Below are positions 27,431 to 37,600 of a stretch of 64,000 nt of DNA, piece by piece. The notes beneath the pieces are model-generated. The model made no database searches. It was not told where the DNA came from and was given only the letters and a program-made list of their open reading frames with translations. Numbering within the stretch: position 1 is the first letter of the stretch; every line of letters begins with the position of its first letter. Source of the stretch: Chitinophagales bacterium (GTDB lineage: Bacteria > Bacteroidota > Bacteroidia > Chitinophagales > UBA10324); contig JACDDS010000015.1 of assembly GCA_013816805.1 (NCBI GenBank), positions 39,258 to 103,257 of the forward strand, given 5' to 3'. The translations under genes and the position numbers were made by a program.

Positions 27431-30400
27431 ATGCAGAAAATAAAGAAGCTTCTTGTTGCAAACAGGGGGGAAATTGCCATACGGGCCTTACGTGCTGCTT
27501 CAGAATTAGGCATTCGCACCGTTGCAGTGTATACCTATGAAGACCGTTATTCTCTGCACCGGTATAAGGCCGATGAGGGTTATCAGATAGGGCCTGATGA
27601 AGAGCCATTGAAGCCTTATCTCGACATTGAGGAAATTTTAAGGATAGCAAAAGAGAATGAAGCAGATGCCATCCATCCGGGATACGGCTTTCTTTCTGAA
27701 AATGTCCGGTTTGTAAAACGATGTAAAGAGGAAAATATAATTTTTATTGGCCCTGCCGCTGAAGTGATGGAACAGCTTGGCGATAAGGTGGCTTCAAAAA
27801 TTGTGGCTCGTTCCTGTAATGTGCCGGTCATTGAAGATAACCACGAAGATTTACTGAATTCATCCATTGCATTAAAAGAGGCTGAACGCATCGGTTTTCC
27901 GGTGATGTTGAAGGCCAGTGCAGGTGGTGGCGGACGCGGAATGCGGGTATTACACAATGCAGATGAATTTGAGAAAACCTTTAATGAAGCGCGGCGCGAG
28001 GCAATGAATGCCTTTGGTAACGACACCATGTTTCTCGAAAAGTTTGTCGATGATCCGAAGCATATTGAAGTGCAACTGCTGGGTGATGAATTCGGAAACA
28101 TAGTTCACCTGTATGAGCGGGATTGCAGCGTTCAGAGAAGGTTTCAGAAAGTAGTGGAAGTAGCTCCTGCTACGTCTGTTAAACAAGAGGTTAAAGACAA
28201 ACTCTATGAATACGCACTGCTTCTGGCGCATTCCGTCAACTATAATAATGCCGGCACAGCAGAGTTTCTGGTGGACAAGGAAGACCATATTTATTTCATT
28301 GAGGTAAATCCAAGAATTCAGGTAGAGCACACTGTTACGGAAGAGATTACAGGAATTGACATTGTGAGGAGCCAGATACTGATTGCAGATGGAAAAAGAC
28401 TGGATTCGCCGGAAATTGATATACCATCGCAGCAGGGAATTCCCTGCCACGGTGTTGCGATTCAATGCCGCATCACTACGGAAGATCCACAAAATAATTT
28501 CAAGCCTGATTACGGGACCATCATTGCCTACAGAAATGCCGGTGGGCATGGTATACGAATAGATGAAGGAAGCTCTTACCAGGGTGTCAGAGTTTCTCCC
28601 TTCTTCGATTCCATGCTTGCTAAGGTTACTGCACACGGAAAAACACTGAAGGGTGCTGCTGCAAAAATGTACCGTACACTTACCGAATACCGGATTCGTG
28701 GAGTGAAGACAAATATTCCCTTCCTTGAAAAGGTAATCACCAACCCTGTTTTTGCAGAAGGAAATGCAACGGTAAAGTTTATTGAGAAATATCCTGAACT
28801 ATTCCAGGTGAGCCAGCAGCAGGACCGGGGAACTAAGGTGCTGCGCTATCTCGCTGAGGTAATGGTTAATGGAAATAAAGATGTTACAAAAAAGGACCCC
28901 TCCAAAGTATTTCAAACACCTAAAATTCCCGACTTCAACCATTTTGAAAAACTTCCTTCAGGTACTAAGCAACAGCTTAATCAATTAGGTCCCGAGAAAT
29001 TTTCCCGATGGTTAAAAGACAAAAAAGAGATCCAATATACCGATACCACTTTCCGGGATGCGCACCAATCCCTGCTTGCCACACGCGTGCGAACGCGCGA
29101 TATGCTTGCGGTAGCCGAAAGCTTCGCCCATCATCATCCGGAGGTTTTTTCAATGGAGGTATGGGGTGGGGCCACATTTGATGTTGCCTTGCGGTTCTTA
29201 CATGAATGCCCCTGGAAGCGGCTGCAGCTTTTGCGGAAAGCCATACCTAATATTCTCTTTCAAATGCTCATCCGCGGCAATAATGCGATCGGCTATTCTG
29301 CATACCCGGATAACCTTGTCGAAAGATTTATTGAAGAATCCTGGAATAACGGCGTGGATATATTCCGGATATTCGATTCACTGAACTGGACAAAGAGCAT
29401 GAGCATTAGTGTTCGTGCGGTACGTGAAAGGACTAATGGCCTGGCAGAAGCGTGTATCTGCTATACTGGAGATATTACCGACCCAAACAGGAAAAAATAT
29501 ACACTGCAATATTATCTCGGCCTCGCCAGAGAGCTGGAAGATATGGGAGCGCATATCCTGGGAATAAAGGATATGAGCGGCTTACTAAAGCCTTATGCTG
29601 CACAGGAACTCGTATCGGAACTTAAAAAAGTAATCAGCATCCCTATTCATCTCCATACGCATGATACGGCAGGCATACAGGCTGCAACGTATTTAAAGGC
29701 TATCGAGGCAGGGGTGGACGTAGTTGATCTTTCTTTAGGAGCATTGTCCGGACTTACATCGCAGCCAAACTTCAACTCTGTGGTGGAAATGATGCGCGGC
29801 CAGGAACGGGAACTGAAGATGGATATCGATTCGCTGAATCGCTTCTCTAATTATTGGGAGACTGTTCGTGAATTTTATTATCCCTTCGAAAGCGGCCTGA
29901 TGTCCGGCATGGCGGAAGTATATAAGAATGAAATTCCCGGAGGACAATATTCTAACCTCAAGCCGCAGGCAGCTGCACTCGGGCTGGCCGACCGCATGGA
30001 CGATATTAAAAAAGCTTATGAAGAGGTGAATGAGTTGTTTGGTGATATCGTGAAAGTAACCCCTTCATCCAAGGTGGTCGGTGATATGGCGATGTATATG
30101 ATCTCTAACAAGCTCACGAAAGAAGATGTGATTTCGAAAGGAGCGGATCTCTCTTTTCCTGAATCGGTAAAGGGATTTTTCAGGGGGGAAATCGGGCAAC
30201 CGCCAGGCGGCTTTCCAAAAAAGCTGCAAAAGATTGTATTGAAGGAAGAGATGCCATTCACAGACCTGCCCAATGCCCATCTTCAACCCATAGATTTCGA
30301 TAGTGCGTTTTCAGAGTTTCAATTAAAATTTGATTCATCTCAGACCTTTCTTGACTTTCTTTCTTACCAGTTTTATCCCAAAGTTTTCGAAGAATATTAT

Positions 30401-30865
30401 GAGCATCAGCAACTGTTTGGCGATGTAACTGCAATCCCTACACCCGCATTTTTTTATGGGCTGAAAAGTAATGAAGAAGTTCTGGTAGAGATTGGCAGGG
30501 GGAAAACATTGATGATACGCCTGCTGTATGTAGGCGATGGGGATGAAAATGGGATTCGTACGGTTTATTTCCGCCTCAACGGGCAAACGAGAACGGTAGA
30601 AATAAAAGACCGAAAGATCACGGTTAAAAAAGAGATGCATCAAAAGGCTAAGGACGACCAACAGCTTGGAGCTCCTTTGCAGGGAATGCTTTCCCGGATT
30701 TTTGTAAAGGAAGGTGAAGCAGTAAAAAAGAACCAGCCGCTGTTTATTATTGAGGCGATGAAGATGGAAACAACTTTTACTGCACCCAGGGATGGTGTTA
30801 TAAAAAGAATTGCATTAGTAGAACGCACGTTGGTGGAGGCAGATGATCTGGTGATGGAGTTTTAA
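27431..30865 (+). CDS. pyc: Pyruvate carboxylase
   Basis: A 1144-residue single-chain biotin enzyme that carboxylates pyruvate to oxaloacetate with ATP and bicarbonate, replenishing the citric acid cycle. Domain order: biotin carboxylase (about 1–450, with the ATP-grasp Gly-rich loop KASAGGGGRGMR and the EVNPRIQVEHTVTE block), carboxyltransferase (about 530–1000, opening with YTDTTFRDAHQSLLATR, and HLHTHDT as metal site), and the C-terminal biotin carrier domain, with biotinylated Lys1111 in EAMKMET. Length and motifs are complete. It has its own promoter and ends 14 bases before the convergent cardiolipin synthase gene. Confidence 0.96.
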   Translation: MQKIKKLLVANRGEIAIRALRAASELGIRTVAVYTYEDRYSLHRYKADEGYQIGPDEEPLKPYLDIEEILRIAKENEADAIHPGYGFLSENVRFVKRCKEENIIFIGPAAEVMEQLGDKVASKIVARSCNVPVIEDNHEDLLNSSIALKEAERIGFPVMLKASAGGGGRGMRVLHNADEFEKTFNEARREAMNAFGNDTMFLEKFVDDPKHIEVQLLGDEFGNIVHLYERDCSVQRRFQKVVEVAPATSVKQEVKDKLYEYALLLAHSVNYNNAGTAEFLVDKEDHIYFIEVNPRIQVEHTVTEEITGIDIVRSQILIADGKRLDSPEIDIPSQQGIPCHGVAIQCRITTEDPQNNFKPDYGTIIAYRNAGGHGIRIDEGSSYQGVRVSPFFDSMLAKVTAHGKTLKGAAAKMYRTLTEYRIRGVKTNIPFLEKVITNPVFAEGNATVKFIEKYPELFQVSQQQDRGTKVLRYLAEVMVNGNKDVTKKDPSKVFQTPKIPDFNHFEKLPSGTKQQLNQLGPEKFSRWLKDKKEIQYTDTTFRDAHQSLLATRVRTRDMLAVAESFAHHHPEVFSMEVWGGATFDVALRFLHECPWKRLQLLRKAIPNILFQMLIRGNNAIGYSAYPDNLVERFIEESWNNGVDIFRIFDSLNWTKSMSISVRAVRERTNGLAEACICYTGDITDPNRKKYTLQYYLGLARELEDMGAHILGIKDMSGLLKPYAAQELVSELKKVISIPIHLHTHDTAGIQAATYLKAIEAGVDVVDLSLGALSGLTSQPNFNSVVEMMRGQERELKMDIDSLNRFSNYWETVREFYYPFESGLMSGMAEVYKNEIPGGQYSNLKPQAAALGLADRMDDIKKAYEEVNELFGDIVKVTPSSKVVGDMAMYMISNKLTKEDVISKGADLSFPESVKGFFRGEIGQPPGGFPKKLQKIVLKEEMPFTDLPNAHLQPIDFDSAFSEFQLKFDSSQTFLDFLSYQFYPKVFEEYYEHQQLFGDVTAIPTPAFFYGLKSNEEVLVEIGRGKTLMIRLLYVGDGDENGIRTVYFRLNGQTRTVEIKDRKITVKKEMHQKAKDDQQLGAPLQGMLSRIFVKEGEAVKKNQPLFIIEAMKMETTFTAPRDGVIKRIALVERTLVEADDLVMEF

Positions 30866-30878
30866 ACTGACAAGATGA

Positions 30879-32339
30879 TCACAGTACCGGACTAATAAGC
30901 TTCGCCAGCGCTTCACCCACCAAAACCAGTTTGCTCCGGTTGTTCCATTCCTTAGCAAATATCTCTTTGCTGTCTTCAAGGTCAGCTAAAAAAGATTTAC
31001 GCAAATCCTGATTTAATTTGCGGTTGTACACTACGGCCACCAGCTCAAAATTCAGGTCGAAGCTGCGCAGATCCATATTAGCTGATCCTACAACAGAAAG
31101 GTTTTCATCTACTGCAATGGTTTTAGCATGAACAAATCCTTTTTTATACATGAAGACTCTTACACCGGCACTCAGCAGCTCTCCATAGTTTGCCCGTGAC
31201 GCATAGTTTACAATATTTGAATCGGACTTTCCGGGAATAAGAAGGCGAACATCCACGCCACTCAAAGCAGCCTTTATAATAGCATTCATGATGGTTTCGC
31301 CAGGAATAAAATAAGGAGAAGTTATATACACCTGTTTTTTGGCTCCTACAATAGCTGTAAAGAAGGATAGCATCACGCTTTCACGGTCTGAATCCGGACC
31401 GCTTGCAGCTATTTGCACTAATTGTTTTTTATGCGCAGAATTTGAAATGTCAGGAAAAAAGTCTTTCGTAATCTTTAAGGGTTGACAACAAAAATTCCAG
31501 TTACAGAGGAAATGGTACTGCAGCATGTAAACACCTTCTCCCTCTATTTTTATATGCGTATCACGCCAGTACAACTTGTTCTTATTACTGTTTACATATT
31601 TATCTGAAACATTTATACCACCTGTAAATCCAACCTTGCCATCAACTATAATAATCTTCCGGTGATTACGGTAATTATATCTATCGGCAAAAAAGAAAAA
31701 TTTGATTTCATAGAACGGATGCACTTCAACACCGCCTTTTCGTAACTCTTTTACAAGATGCTTTTTTATTCCGTGGCTTCCGAAATCGTCGAAGATCACA
31801 CGTACAGCAATTCCTTCGTTAGCCTTTTTGATCAGCAGGTCTTTCAGCTTATTCCCGATTACATCATCCTCATAGATGTAATACTCTATGTGTATATATT
31901 GCTCAGCCTTTTCAAGCGCTTCAAATACGTCCGGGAATTTATTTTCGCCGTTATTTAAAAGAGTTACTTTATTGTTATTGGTGAGTGGCGAAAAATTGTC
32001 GTTAAGGAGCAAGGCAACAAGATCCTCCTTACCATCGATCTCCTCTTTATAAGTTTCTGTATTATTATACGTTTCTGTATCGATCCATTTTTTCAATGAC
32101 TTCAGCAGTTTGTCGTTTTCTTTAGATTTGTCTTTATATAATTTTCTCTTGTGGAAGTTTACACCAAAGGTGAAATAGATGATGATCCCTATAACCGGGA
32201 AGAAAATAACCAGGAAGAGATAAGCCACTGTTTTTTCTGAATGCACCGTATCAAGAAGCACGCGTATGCATATGAGCACTATAATGAATAAATATGCCCC
32301 AATTATAACAGTGCCTGTGTAGCCGTGGAGCATATTCAA
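30879..32339 (-). CDS. cls: Cardiolipin synthase (phospholipase D family)
   Basis: This 486-residue membrane enzyme condenses phosphatidylglycerol molecules to cardiolipin. It has two N-terminal membrane helices (about 8–28 and 38–58), followed by two phospholipase D domains. The two H-x-K-x4-D motifs are both intact: HRKIIIVDGKVGFTGG near the centre and HAKTIAVDENLSVVGSANMD in the C-terminal half. The IIYFTFGVNFHKRK segment after the second helix is typical of the family. Confidence 0.93.
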   Translation of the reverse strand: MNMLHGYTGTVIIGAYLFIIVLICIRVLLDTVHSEKTVAYLFLVIFFPVIGIIIYFTFGVNFHKRKLYKDKSKENDKLLKSLKKWIDTETYNNTETYKEEIDGKEDLVALLLNDNFSPLTNNNKVTLLNNGENKFPDVFEALEKAEQYIHIEYYIYEDDVIGNKLKDLLIKKANEGIAVRVIFDDFGSHGIKKHLVKELRKGGVEVHPFYEIKFFFFADRYNYRNHRKIIIVDGKVGFTGGINVSDKYVNSNKNKLYWRDTHIKIEGEGVYMLQYHFLCNWNFCCQPLKITKDFFPDISNSAHKKQLVQIAASGPDSDRESVMLSFFTAIVGAKKQVYITSPYFIPGETIMNAIIKAALSGVDVRLLIPGKSDSNIVNYASRANYGELLSAGVRVFMYKKGFVHAKTIAVDENLSVVGSANMDLRSFDLNFELVAVVYNRKLNQDLRKSFLADLEDSKEIFAKEWNNRSKLVLVGEALAKLISPVL

Positions 32340-32417
32340 TCTACAATGGTTATGAGGTGAAGATAATTGTAAAAGCTTTACGAATTGTGGCCTTTGATTT
32401 CAACAGCGATACAGGTT

Positions 32418-33113
32418 TTATATTACTAAATCCGAAATTGTATTTACATATTGCTGTATGTACGCTTCCAATTTTTTTCTTTTGTATTGCATGATAAATC
32501 TTGGATGCTCAAGTGCTATTACTTTTTTAAAATATTGAGTTTCATTATTCAATGTCTCAATAAACCTTTTATTTTTTCCGGTACCAAGACAAATTAGGAC
32601 ATCTTTCTTTGCGCCTATATTAATTTGGCTGTTAAAGGTTTCTCTTATGAAAGGTTCTACGGCTTCCAATAATTTTTTGTCATCGTAGTAATTGTAGTTT
32701 TTATTATCTTTTGTGAAACCTAAGGGGCAAATTGCAGTGAGAAAAAAGTGACGATAGAATAGACCGGGGCCACCGTATCTTTCAATAACCCTGTAAATAA
32801 ATTCACTTGATAGCTCAAACCTTTTATTGAAAACATTTTCAATTCCGCAATGCTTAAGCAGTGCCAGAGGATCGGTAAAAGAGATACCTGTTATTCCACC
32901 GCCATGTCTGCCGGGATTAATACCGAATATGAAAATTCGCTGATTACGGTCATTAAAATACTTTGTAAAAAAATTGTCAACCACATTCTTCACTATAGTG
33001 CTTTGATAGGGATTCAATACTCCAATTTTTAATGAATCATCTAATTCCAGTTCGAGGCTGTTAAAAAAACTAATTGCTCTATCAGCAAAAGTGTTCACCG
33101 GCATGTTTTGCAT
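32418..33113 (-). CDS. SMUG2-like uracil-DNA glycosylase family protein
   Basis: A 231-residue protein of the uracil-DNA glycosylase superfamily, closest by eye to the SMUG2/DUF4918 group. The active-site-like motif 1 reads GINPGRHGGGITGISFTDP (compare G-x-N-P-G in SMUG1) and motif 2 is HPRFIMQYK near the C terminus, where SMUG1 has a His-Pro-Ser type loop. It likely removes uracil or oxidised pyrimidines in base-excision repair. A second ATG four codons in is an alternative start. No repair operon surrounds it. Confidence 0.8.
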   Translation of the reverse strand: MQNMPVNTFADRAISFFNSLELELDDSLKIGVLNPYQSTIVKNVVDNFFTKYFNDRNQRIFIFGINPGRHGGGITGISFTDPLALLKHCGIENVFNKRFELSSEFIYRVIERYGGPGLFYRHFFLTAICPLGFTKDNKNYNYYDDKKLLEAVEPFIRETFNSQINIGAKKDVLICLGTGKNKRFIETLNNETQYFKKVIALEHPRFIMQYKRKKLEAYIQQYVNTISDLVI

Positions 33114-33222
33114 CTTTAAAAAGCCGTTAATCTAAGATTCTTAATTCCCATTACCATTGCGTTTTTTACAACTGTTTTCCGTGGAATGTCATTTCAATAA
33201 ATTCTGTGTCAGCGCCAAATTG

Positions 33223-33253
33223 TTGTGTCTATTTAAAAGAATCGGATATCTTG
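33223..33253 (+). promoter_or_regulatory. Promoter of the DUF1989 gene
   Basis: TTG (33223–33225), 21 bases, TATCTTG (33247–33253), one T short of the consensus. Predicted start near 33260, 15 bases before the ATG. Confidence 0.45.
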
Positions 33254-33274
33254 CAATAAATTAAAAGTAACAGG

Positions 33275-33862
33275 ATGAATGTTATTCCTCCGCGAACAGG
33301 CACTGCCTTTATCTTAAATAAAGGTGACCACTTAACCATAACCGATATATACGGAGAACAGGTATCAGATTTTATCTGCTTCGGCCTGCATGATAAAAAA
33401 GAATACCTCTCTTCCGGGCGGACGATTGATTATGCAGAAACAATATTCCTGACAAAAGGAAATCACTTTTATTCGAACAGGAGCAATATAATGTTTGACC
33501 TGGTGGAAGATACCGTAGGCAGGCATGACTTTCTTCTTACACCCTGCAGTGCAGATACTTTCCGTATCATCTATGGCCATAAGAATCCTCATAGGGGCTG
33601 TTTTGGAAATTTAGCAGAAGCATTAAAGGAGTATGATATTAAGCCGGATGATATTCCCGTCTGCTTCAATATTTTTATGAATGTAACCGTAAATGAAGAT
33701 ACTGGCAAAGTCGGCGTACTTCCGCCAAAAAGCAAATCAGGGGATCACATTGTTATTAAAGCACACATGGATCTTATTGTCGGTATAACTGCATGTTCGG
33801 CAGAAATGTCCAACAATTATTCTTTTAAGCCTATCGGATATAAGATCGACCAGGGAAGTTAG
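33275..33862 (+). CDS. DUF1989 / urea carboxylase-associated family protein
   Basis: This 195-residue protein matches the family often annotated as urea carboxylase-associated or DUF1989. Recognisable parts are GDHLTITDIYGEQVSDFICF near the N terminus, the SNRSNIMFDLVEDTVGRHDFLLTPC centre with a conserved Cys, and CFNIFMNVTV followed by PPKSKSGDHIVIKAHMDL. Some members are linked to guanidine or urea metabolism, but no urea carboxylase or riboswitch is seen here, so the substrate stays open. It stands alone with its own promoter. Confidence 0.82.
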   Translation: MNVIPPRTGTAFILNKGDHLTITDIYGEQVSDFICFGLHDKKEYLSSGRTIDYAETIFLTKGNHFYSNRSNIMFDLVEDTVGRHDFLLTPCSADTFRIIYGHKNPHRGCFGNLAEALKEYDIKPDDIPVCFNIFMNVTVNEDTGKVGVLPPKSKSGDHIVIKAHMDLIVGITACSAEMSNNYSFKPIGYKIDQGS

Positions 33863-34238
33863 CAGGCAGGTAGAATTCCTCCTGAAGCAATTTTTATTGG
33901 AAGACGCAATTTTTGTAACTACTTGTATTTAATCCAGCTGATGGTAAAGTCTTATTGCACGATTAACATTTAATAGTAGATGAGTTCGTTTGGTAACATT
34001 ATACAAACCGTGAAATCTATTTTCTTCCATAATTAAAATCACTTCATTTCCGGTAGCTCTTGATAACCTTAGAAGCTATCCGTCCCTCCTTGGAACATGA
34101 AAGGCTAAGTGCTTAACTATGTGCATTCGTTAAGACTTTCCCAGAAACAAAACAAGTACAACTCTGTTATTTAAAATGTACATAGTTTGTAACCTTTTTC
34201 ACGCTTTAAAAGATTCATCATTATAAATAGCTACCACC
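33863..34238. other. Intergenic region, nothing recognised
   Basis: 376 AT-rich bases between two plus-strand genes. A TAGTTTG near 34184 resembles a –7 box with one base missing; no –33 box, RNA gene, repeat or clear terminator is seen. Confidence 0.4.
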
Positions 34239-35246
34239 ATGAACGAAAAAAATAAAATATCACGTCGTAAACTTATTGGAGGATTAAGTGCTGGCTTAGC
34301 TGCAATGGCTGTTACACCTGTATTTTCTGCCACTGAAAAGTTAAACATAAATGCTGCTGAATTCCAGAAACTGGAAGACCCTACTACCAAGTATGTAAAA
34401 CCACCGTTTAAAAGTCAGTCACAGCCCTGGCCTGGACTGGAAAGTAAAATGGATCCGCGTCCTGATCATGGAGAAACCACCTACAAAGGTTCAGGTCGCT
34501 TGGCGGGCCGCAAGGCATTGATCACCGGTGGTGATTCAGGCATGGGACGTGCCGCCGCCATTGCTTATGCACGTGAAGGGGCGGATGTAGCCATAAATTA
34601 TCTTTCGGAAGAAGAGCCGGATGCACGTGAAGTAATTGATCTTATAAAAGCAGCAGGCCGTAAAGCAGTTGCTCTTCCGGGAGATATCCGTGATGAAGCA
34701 TTTTGCAAAAGACTGGTAAGCGATGCTGTCAACGGTCTTGGAGGACTTGATATCCTGGTCTGCAATGCAGCCCGCCAGCAAACTCATGCATCTATTCTAG
34801 ATATAACTACCGAGCAATTTGACTGGACCATGAAAACCAATATCTACGCTCCTTTTTGGATTATTAAAGCTGCACTTCCTAATCTACACCCCGGATCGGT
34901 AATTATCGGTACGTCCTCCGAACAGGCTAATGAACCCTCCACCGATCTGTATGATTATGCGCAGACAAAAGCGGCTACCACAAACTACGTAAGATCACTT
35001 GCCAAGCAGCTCGCACCCAAAGGCATACGCGTTGATGGAGTTGCGCCGGGACCTATCTGGACCCCTTTACAAGTAAGTGGTGGTGCTACCCAGGAAAAAT
35101 TGCGAAACTTCGGAGGTGACACCCCTATGGGAAGGCCAGGACAGCCTGCTGAGCTTGCATCCATTTATGTACAGCTCGCTGCAAATGATGCCAGCTATGC
35201 TACCGGTCAGATATATGGTTCCTCTGGCGGAAAAGGGCAGCCTTAG
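34239..35246 (+). CDS. Tat-exported short-chain dehydrogenase/reductase
   Basis: A 335-residue SDR oxidoreductase preceded by a twin-arginine signal (SRRKLIGGLSAGLAAMAV, cut after about residue 31). The Rossmann glycine motif is TGGDSGMGRAAA, the NNAG-like motif is replaced by CNAA, and the catalytic Y-x-x-x-K is YAQTK. The segment before the Rossmann fold (PGLESKMDPRPDHGE) is shared with YghA/YhdF-type SDRs. Export of an NAD(P)-dependent enzyme folded in the cytoplasm is consistent with the Tat signal. The substrate is unknown. No operon partner. Confidence 0.88.
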   Translation: MNEKNKISRRKLIGGLSAGLAAMAVTPVFSATEKLNINAAEFQKLEDPTTKYVKPPFKSQSQPWPGLESKMDPRPDHGETTYKGSGRLAGRKALITGGDSGMGRAAAIAYAREGADVAINYLSEEEPDAREVIDLIKAAGRKAVALPGDIRDEAFCKRLVSDAVNGLGGLDILVCNAARQQTHASILDITTEQFDWTMKTNIYAPFWIIKAALPNLHPGSVIIGTSSEQANEPSTDLYDYAQTKAATTNYVRSLAKQLAPKGIRVDGVAPGPIWTPLQVSGGATQEKLRNFGGDTPMGRPGQPAELASIYVQLAANDASYATGQIYGSSGGKGQP

Positions 35247-35348
35247 TTTTTTATTTCGGAATAAAAATTTGTACTTCCGGATGAATTACTATTTGCAGCT
35301 TGCTGAGAATGGAAGCACTTGTTGATTGGGATATTTAGATAATAATCT

Positions 35349-36641
35349 TTACTTCCCGAGCCTTGCAATCAGCACTGCTGCACGCTTGGCATCAATAGAT
35401 AGATAGTGGAGGTTAGCTGTTTCCTGTACCGTATGTCCACCAGCTCCGGCAATACCCAAACCGTCGAGTGACATTTCCACTTCGTCGCATGCAAAAGAAA
35501 TATCAGCAGCACCTGCTTTGCGCGGAGGAACGGCTGTCACTTCCCCAAAACCAAGGTCCATGCTTACTCTGCTGTATTCATCGAGCAGCTTTTTATTCCC
35601 TTCCGTTAGCGTCATCGGTGGATAACCATCATCGCCGAAATCAATTGTGGCGGAAGTATGCGCATCATTCTGCCGTACGATATCCGACATTATTTGTCTT
35701 GTTCTCTTCAACTGATCGAGAGAAAAAGCACGTAAATCTCCCGTCACGATCACGTCACTTGCTACGATATTATTTTTCCCGGATGCAGTTGCTGAGTTAG
35801 TGGTATCATTAAATAATACCTGGCCACCGCCTGCAATAAGTCCGGGGTTAAAGGTTAGATTTTCTTCCTTGCTCAATGATTGATAAAATAAATTGAGGAT
35901 CCGTGCTGCCTCAAAAATAGCGCCGTTGCCTACTGCATCAGTAAATACCTGTGAGGAGTGTGCAGCGGTACCTTTTACAGTCAGCGTCCAGTCGGAGGAA
36001 CCTCTGCGCGAGATGAGTGCATGATTGGCTATTCCGTCACCGTCTTCAAAACCCAAAGCAATATCAGCGTGCTCTGCCGCTTCCATAATATCTTTTTTTG
36101 AAAGTGTGATGGGATCACCGCTTTCTTCTTCATCTCCGGTCATGATAATTTCTATGGAAAGATCATCGAGCAATCCTGCATCGTGCAGAGCCTGCATTGC
36201 AAGGATGATAATCACATCTCCGCCTTTCATATCAAAAACTCCCGGGCCCTGCATGATGGAATCGTTAAGCATGTTCCATGTCTGAAATTTACTATCACGG
36301 TCAAACACGGTGTCGAGATGACCAATGAGCAGCAATTTTTTCCCTTTCCCTTTATGTACCGCTATTAAGTGGCCGGCCCTGTGGAACTGATCTCCGGGAG
36401 ACCATCGTGTTTCAAATCCAAGAGTTCTTAACTCTGCCATAAACAGTTCACCGACTTTTCGCACCCCGCTAAAATTCATTGTTCCGCTGTTGATGTTCAC
36501 GGCGGTTTTTAAAAGTGCAGTTGCTGCAGCTGTTCGGTTGTCAATTGCCTTTATAATTTTTAATTCCTGTTTGGTCGCCTGTGCCGAAAGAAACACCGGT
36601 AACAATATGAAAATTATAAGGAGCGTAGATTTTCTGTTCAT
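35349..36641 (-). CDS. Secreted M20-family metallopeptidase
   Basis: A 430-residue exported zinc peptidase of the M20 family, resembling carboxypeptidase G2. The signal peptide covers about residues 1–20 (ending LSAQA). Metal and catalytic residues are visible in LLIGHLDTVFD (His and Asp), GPGVFDMKGGD, and TGDEEESGDP (Glu-Glu pair). The dimerisation domain sits in the middle and a final His appears in GGHTVQETANLHYL. It probably trims C-terminal residues from peptides in the periplasm. It is followed on the same strand, after 200 bases without features, by the DUF72 gene. Confidence 0.9.
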   Translation of the reverse strand: MNRKSTLLIIFILLPVFLSAQATKQELKIIKAIDNRTAAATALLKTAVNINSGTMNFSGVRKVGELFMAELRTLGFETRWSPGDQFHRAGHLIAVHKGKGKKLLLIGHLDTVFDRDSKFQTWNMLNDSIMQGPGVFDMKGGDVIIILAMQALHDAGLLDDLSIEIIMTGDEEESGDPITLSKKDIMEAAEHADIALGFEDGDGIANHALISRRGSSDWTLTVKGTAAHSSQVFTDAVGNGAIFEAARILNLFYQSLSKEENLTFNPGLIAGGGQVLFNDTTNSATASGKNNIVASDVIVTGDLRAFSLDQLKRTRQIMSDIVRQNDAHTSATIDFGDDGYPPMTLTEGNKKLLDEYSRVSMDLGFGEVTAVPPRKAGAADISFACDEVEMSLDGLGIAGAGGHTVQETANLHYLSIDAKRAAVLIARLGK

Positions 36642-36842
36642 CAGGGTAAGATAACGAATTACAGGATTTAGATTCCGTTATTCCTTACCTGGAGTAAATT
36701 GATTTGCGGTCATTGTTTAAAAAATAAAGAACGACTGTTTTTAATGCTTTGATTAAACTATGGTCAGACCACAAGCCATTCATTACAGGCTTTATTTATA
36801 ATTTCCCTTTTAAAGCCGAACGTGATCTATAACAACAGGGAT

Positions 36843-37600
36843 TCATTGCAGAAAATTATTTAAGGTCTGCAGGTTGTTAAATGCATCACCCATGGTATTA
36901 TTGAAATAAACGTAAACCGTTTTTTGCTCTTTTACCAGTGCTTTAATATGTTGTGCATATTGGTATAAAAACTCATCCGGGTAACTTCCACGGTAGCGAC
37001 TTTCAGGACCATGAAACCGGAATAACAGAAGCTGAATTCAAAGTCGGTGAGCGATACAGCGGAAGCAGGTATATCATGCACTACCCTGCATGCTTTATAT
37101 TGGTTCAGTAATTCATATACCTCTTCATGATACCATGATTGATTACGGAATTCAATAGCTACTTTCCAAAGATGGTTTTGGTTGGATTCTTTGATCCGGA
37201 TTAACAATTTCTGTAACTGATGCAATTTATCCATTTTTAATGCCGGAGGAAACTGAATGAGCAGGCAGCCTTTTTTAATTCTAATATTTGCTATGACGTC
37301 CATGAAATCATTGACGTATTCACCATTAAACTCAAGTCCCTTTGTATGGGTGATAGCTTTCGGTAATTTAAATGTGAATTGAAAATCATCAGGAACACTT
37401 TCAGCCCATTTGCTTATCGTGGTGATCTTAGGAATTTTGTAAAAGGAGCTGTTGATCTCAACACTATTTAACAATGATGCATAATACGAGAGCCTGCTCT
37501 TACCCTGAAATTCAGGAGGATAAAGTGATTGCGGTACCGGAAGTACCAGGCCACTGGTGCCGGAATAAACCGTGCTATTGGTTTGCGGCCGCATCACCAT
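36843..37600 (-). pseudogene. DUF72 protein gene with a one-base frameshift
   Basis: The minus-strand frame from 37600 encodes a DUF72 (TIM-barrel-like, YecE family) protein through FEFSFCYS, after which the 222-residue frame runs into unrelated sequence and stops at 36932. In another frame, from about 37018 to the stop at 36843–36845, the expected C terminus is complete: RFHGPESRYRGSYPDEF, then QYAQHIKALVKEQ, VYVYFNNTMGDAFNN and LNNFLQ. Inserting one base near 37018–37022 (TATTCCGG read as TAT-nTC-CGG) restores a normal protein of about 252 residues. It is either a real inactivating deletion or an assembly error. The function of DUF72 is unknown. The start overlaps the DUF1772 gene by 26 bases. 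Confidence 0.85.

Noticed and set aside
27950..28636. 228-codon antisense frame inside pyruvate carboxylase
   Set aside because: Long only because of codon bias of the real gene; no conserved motif.
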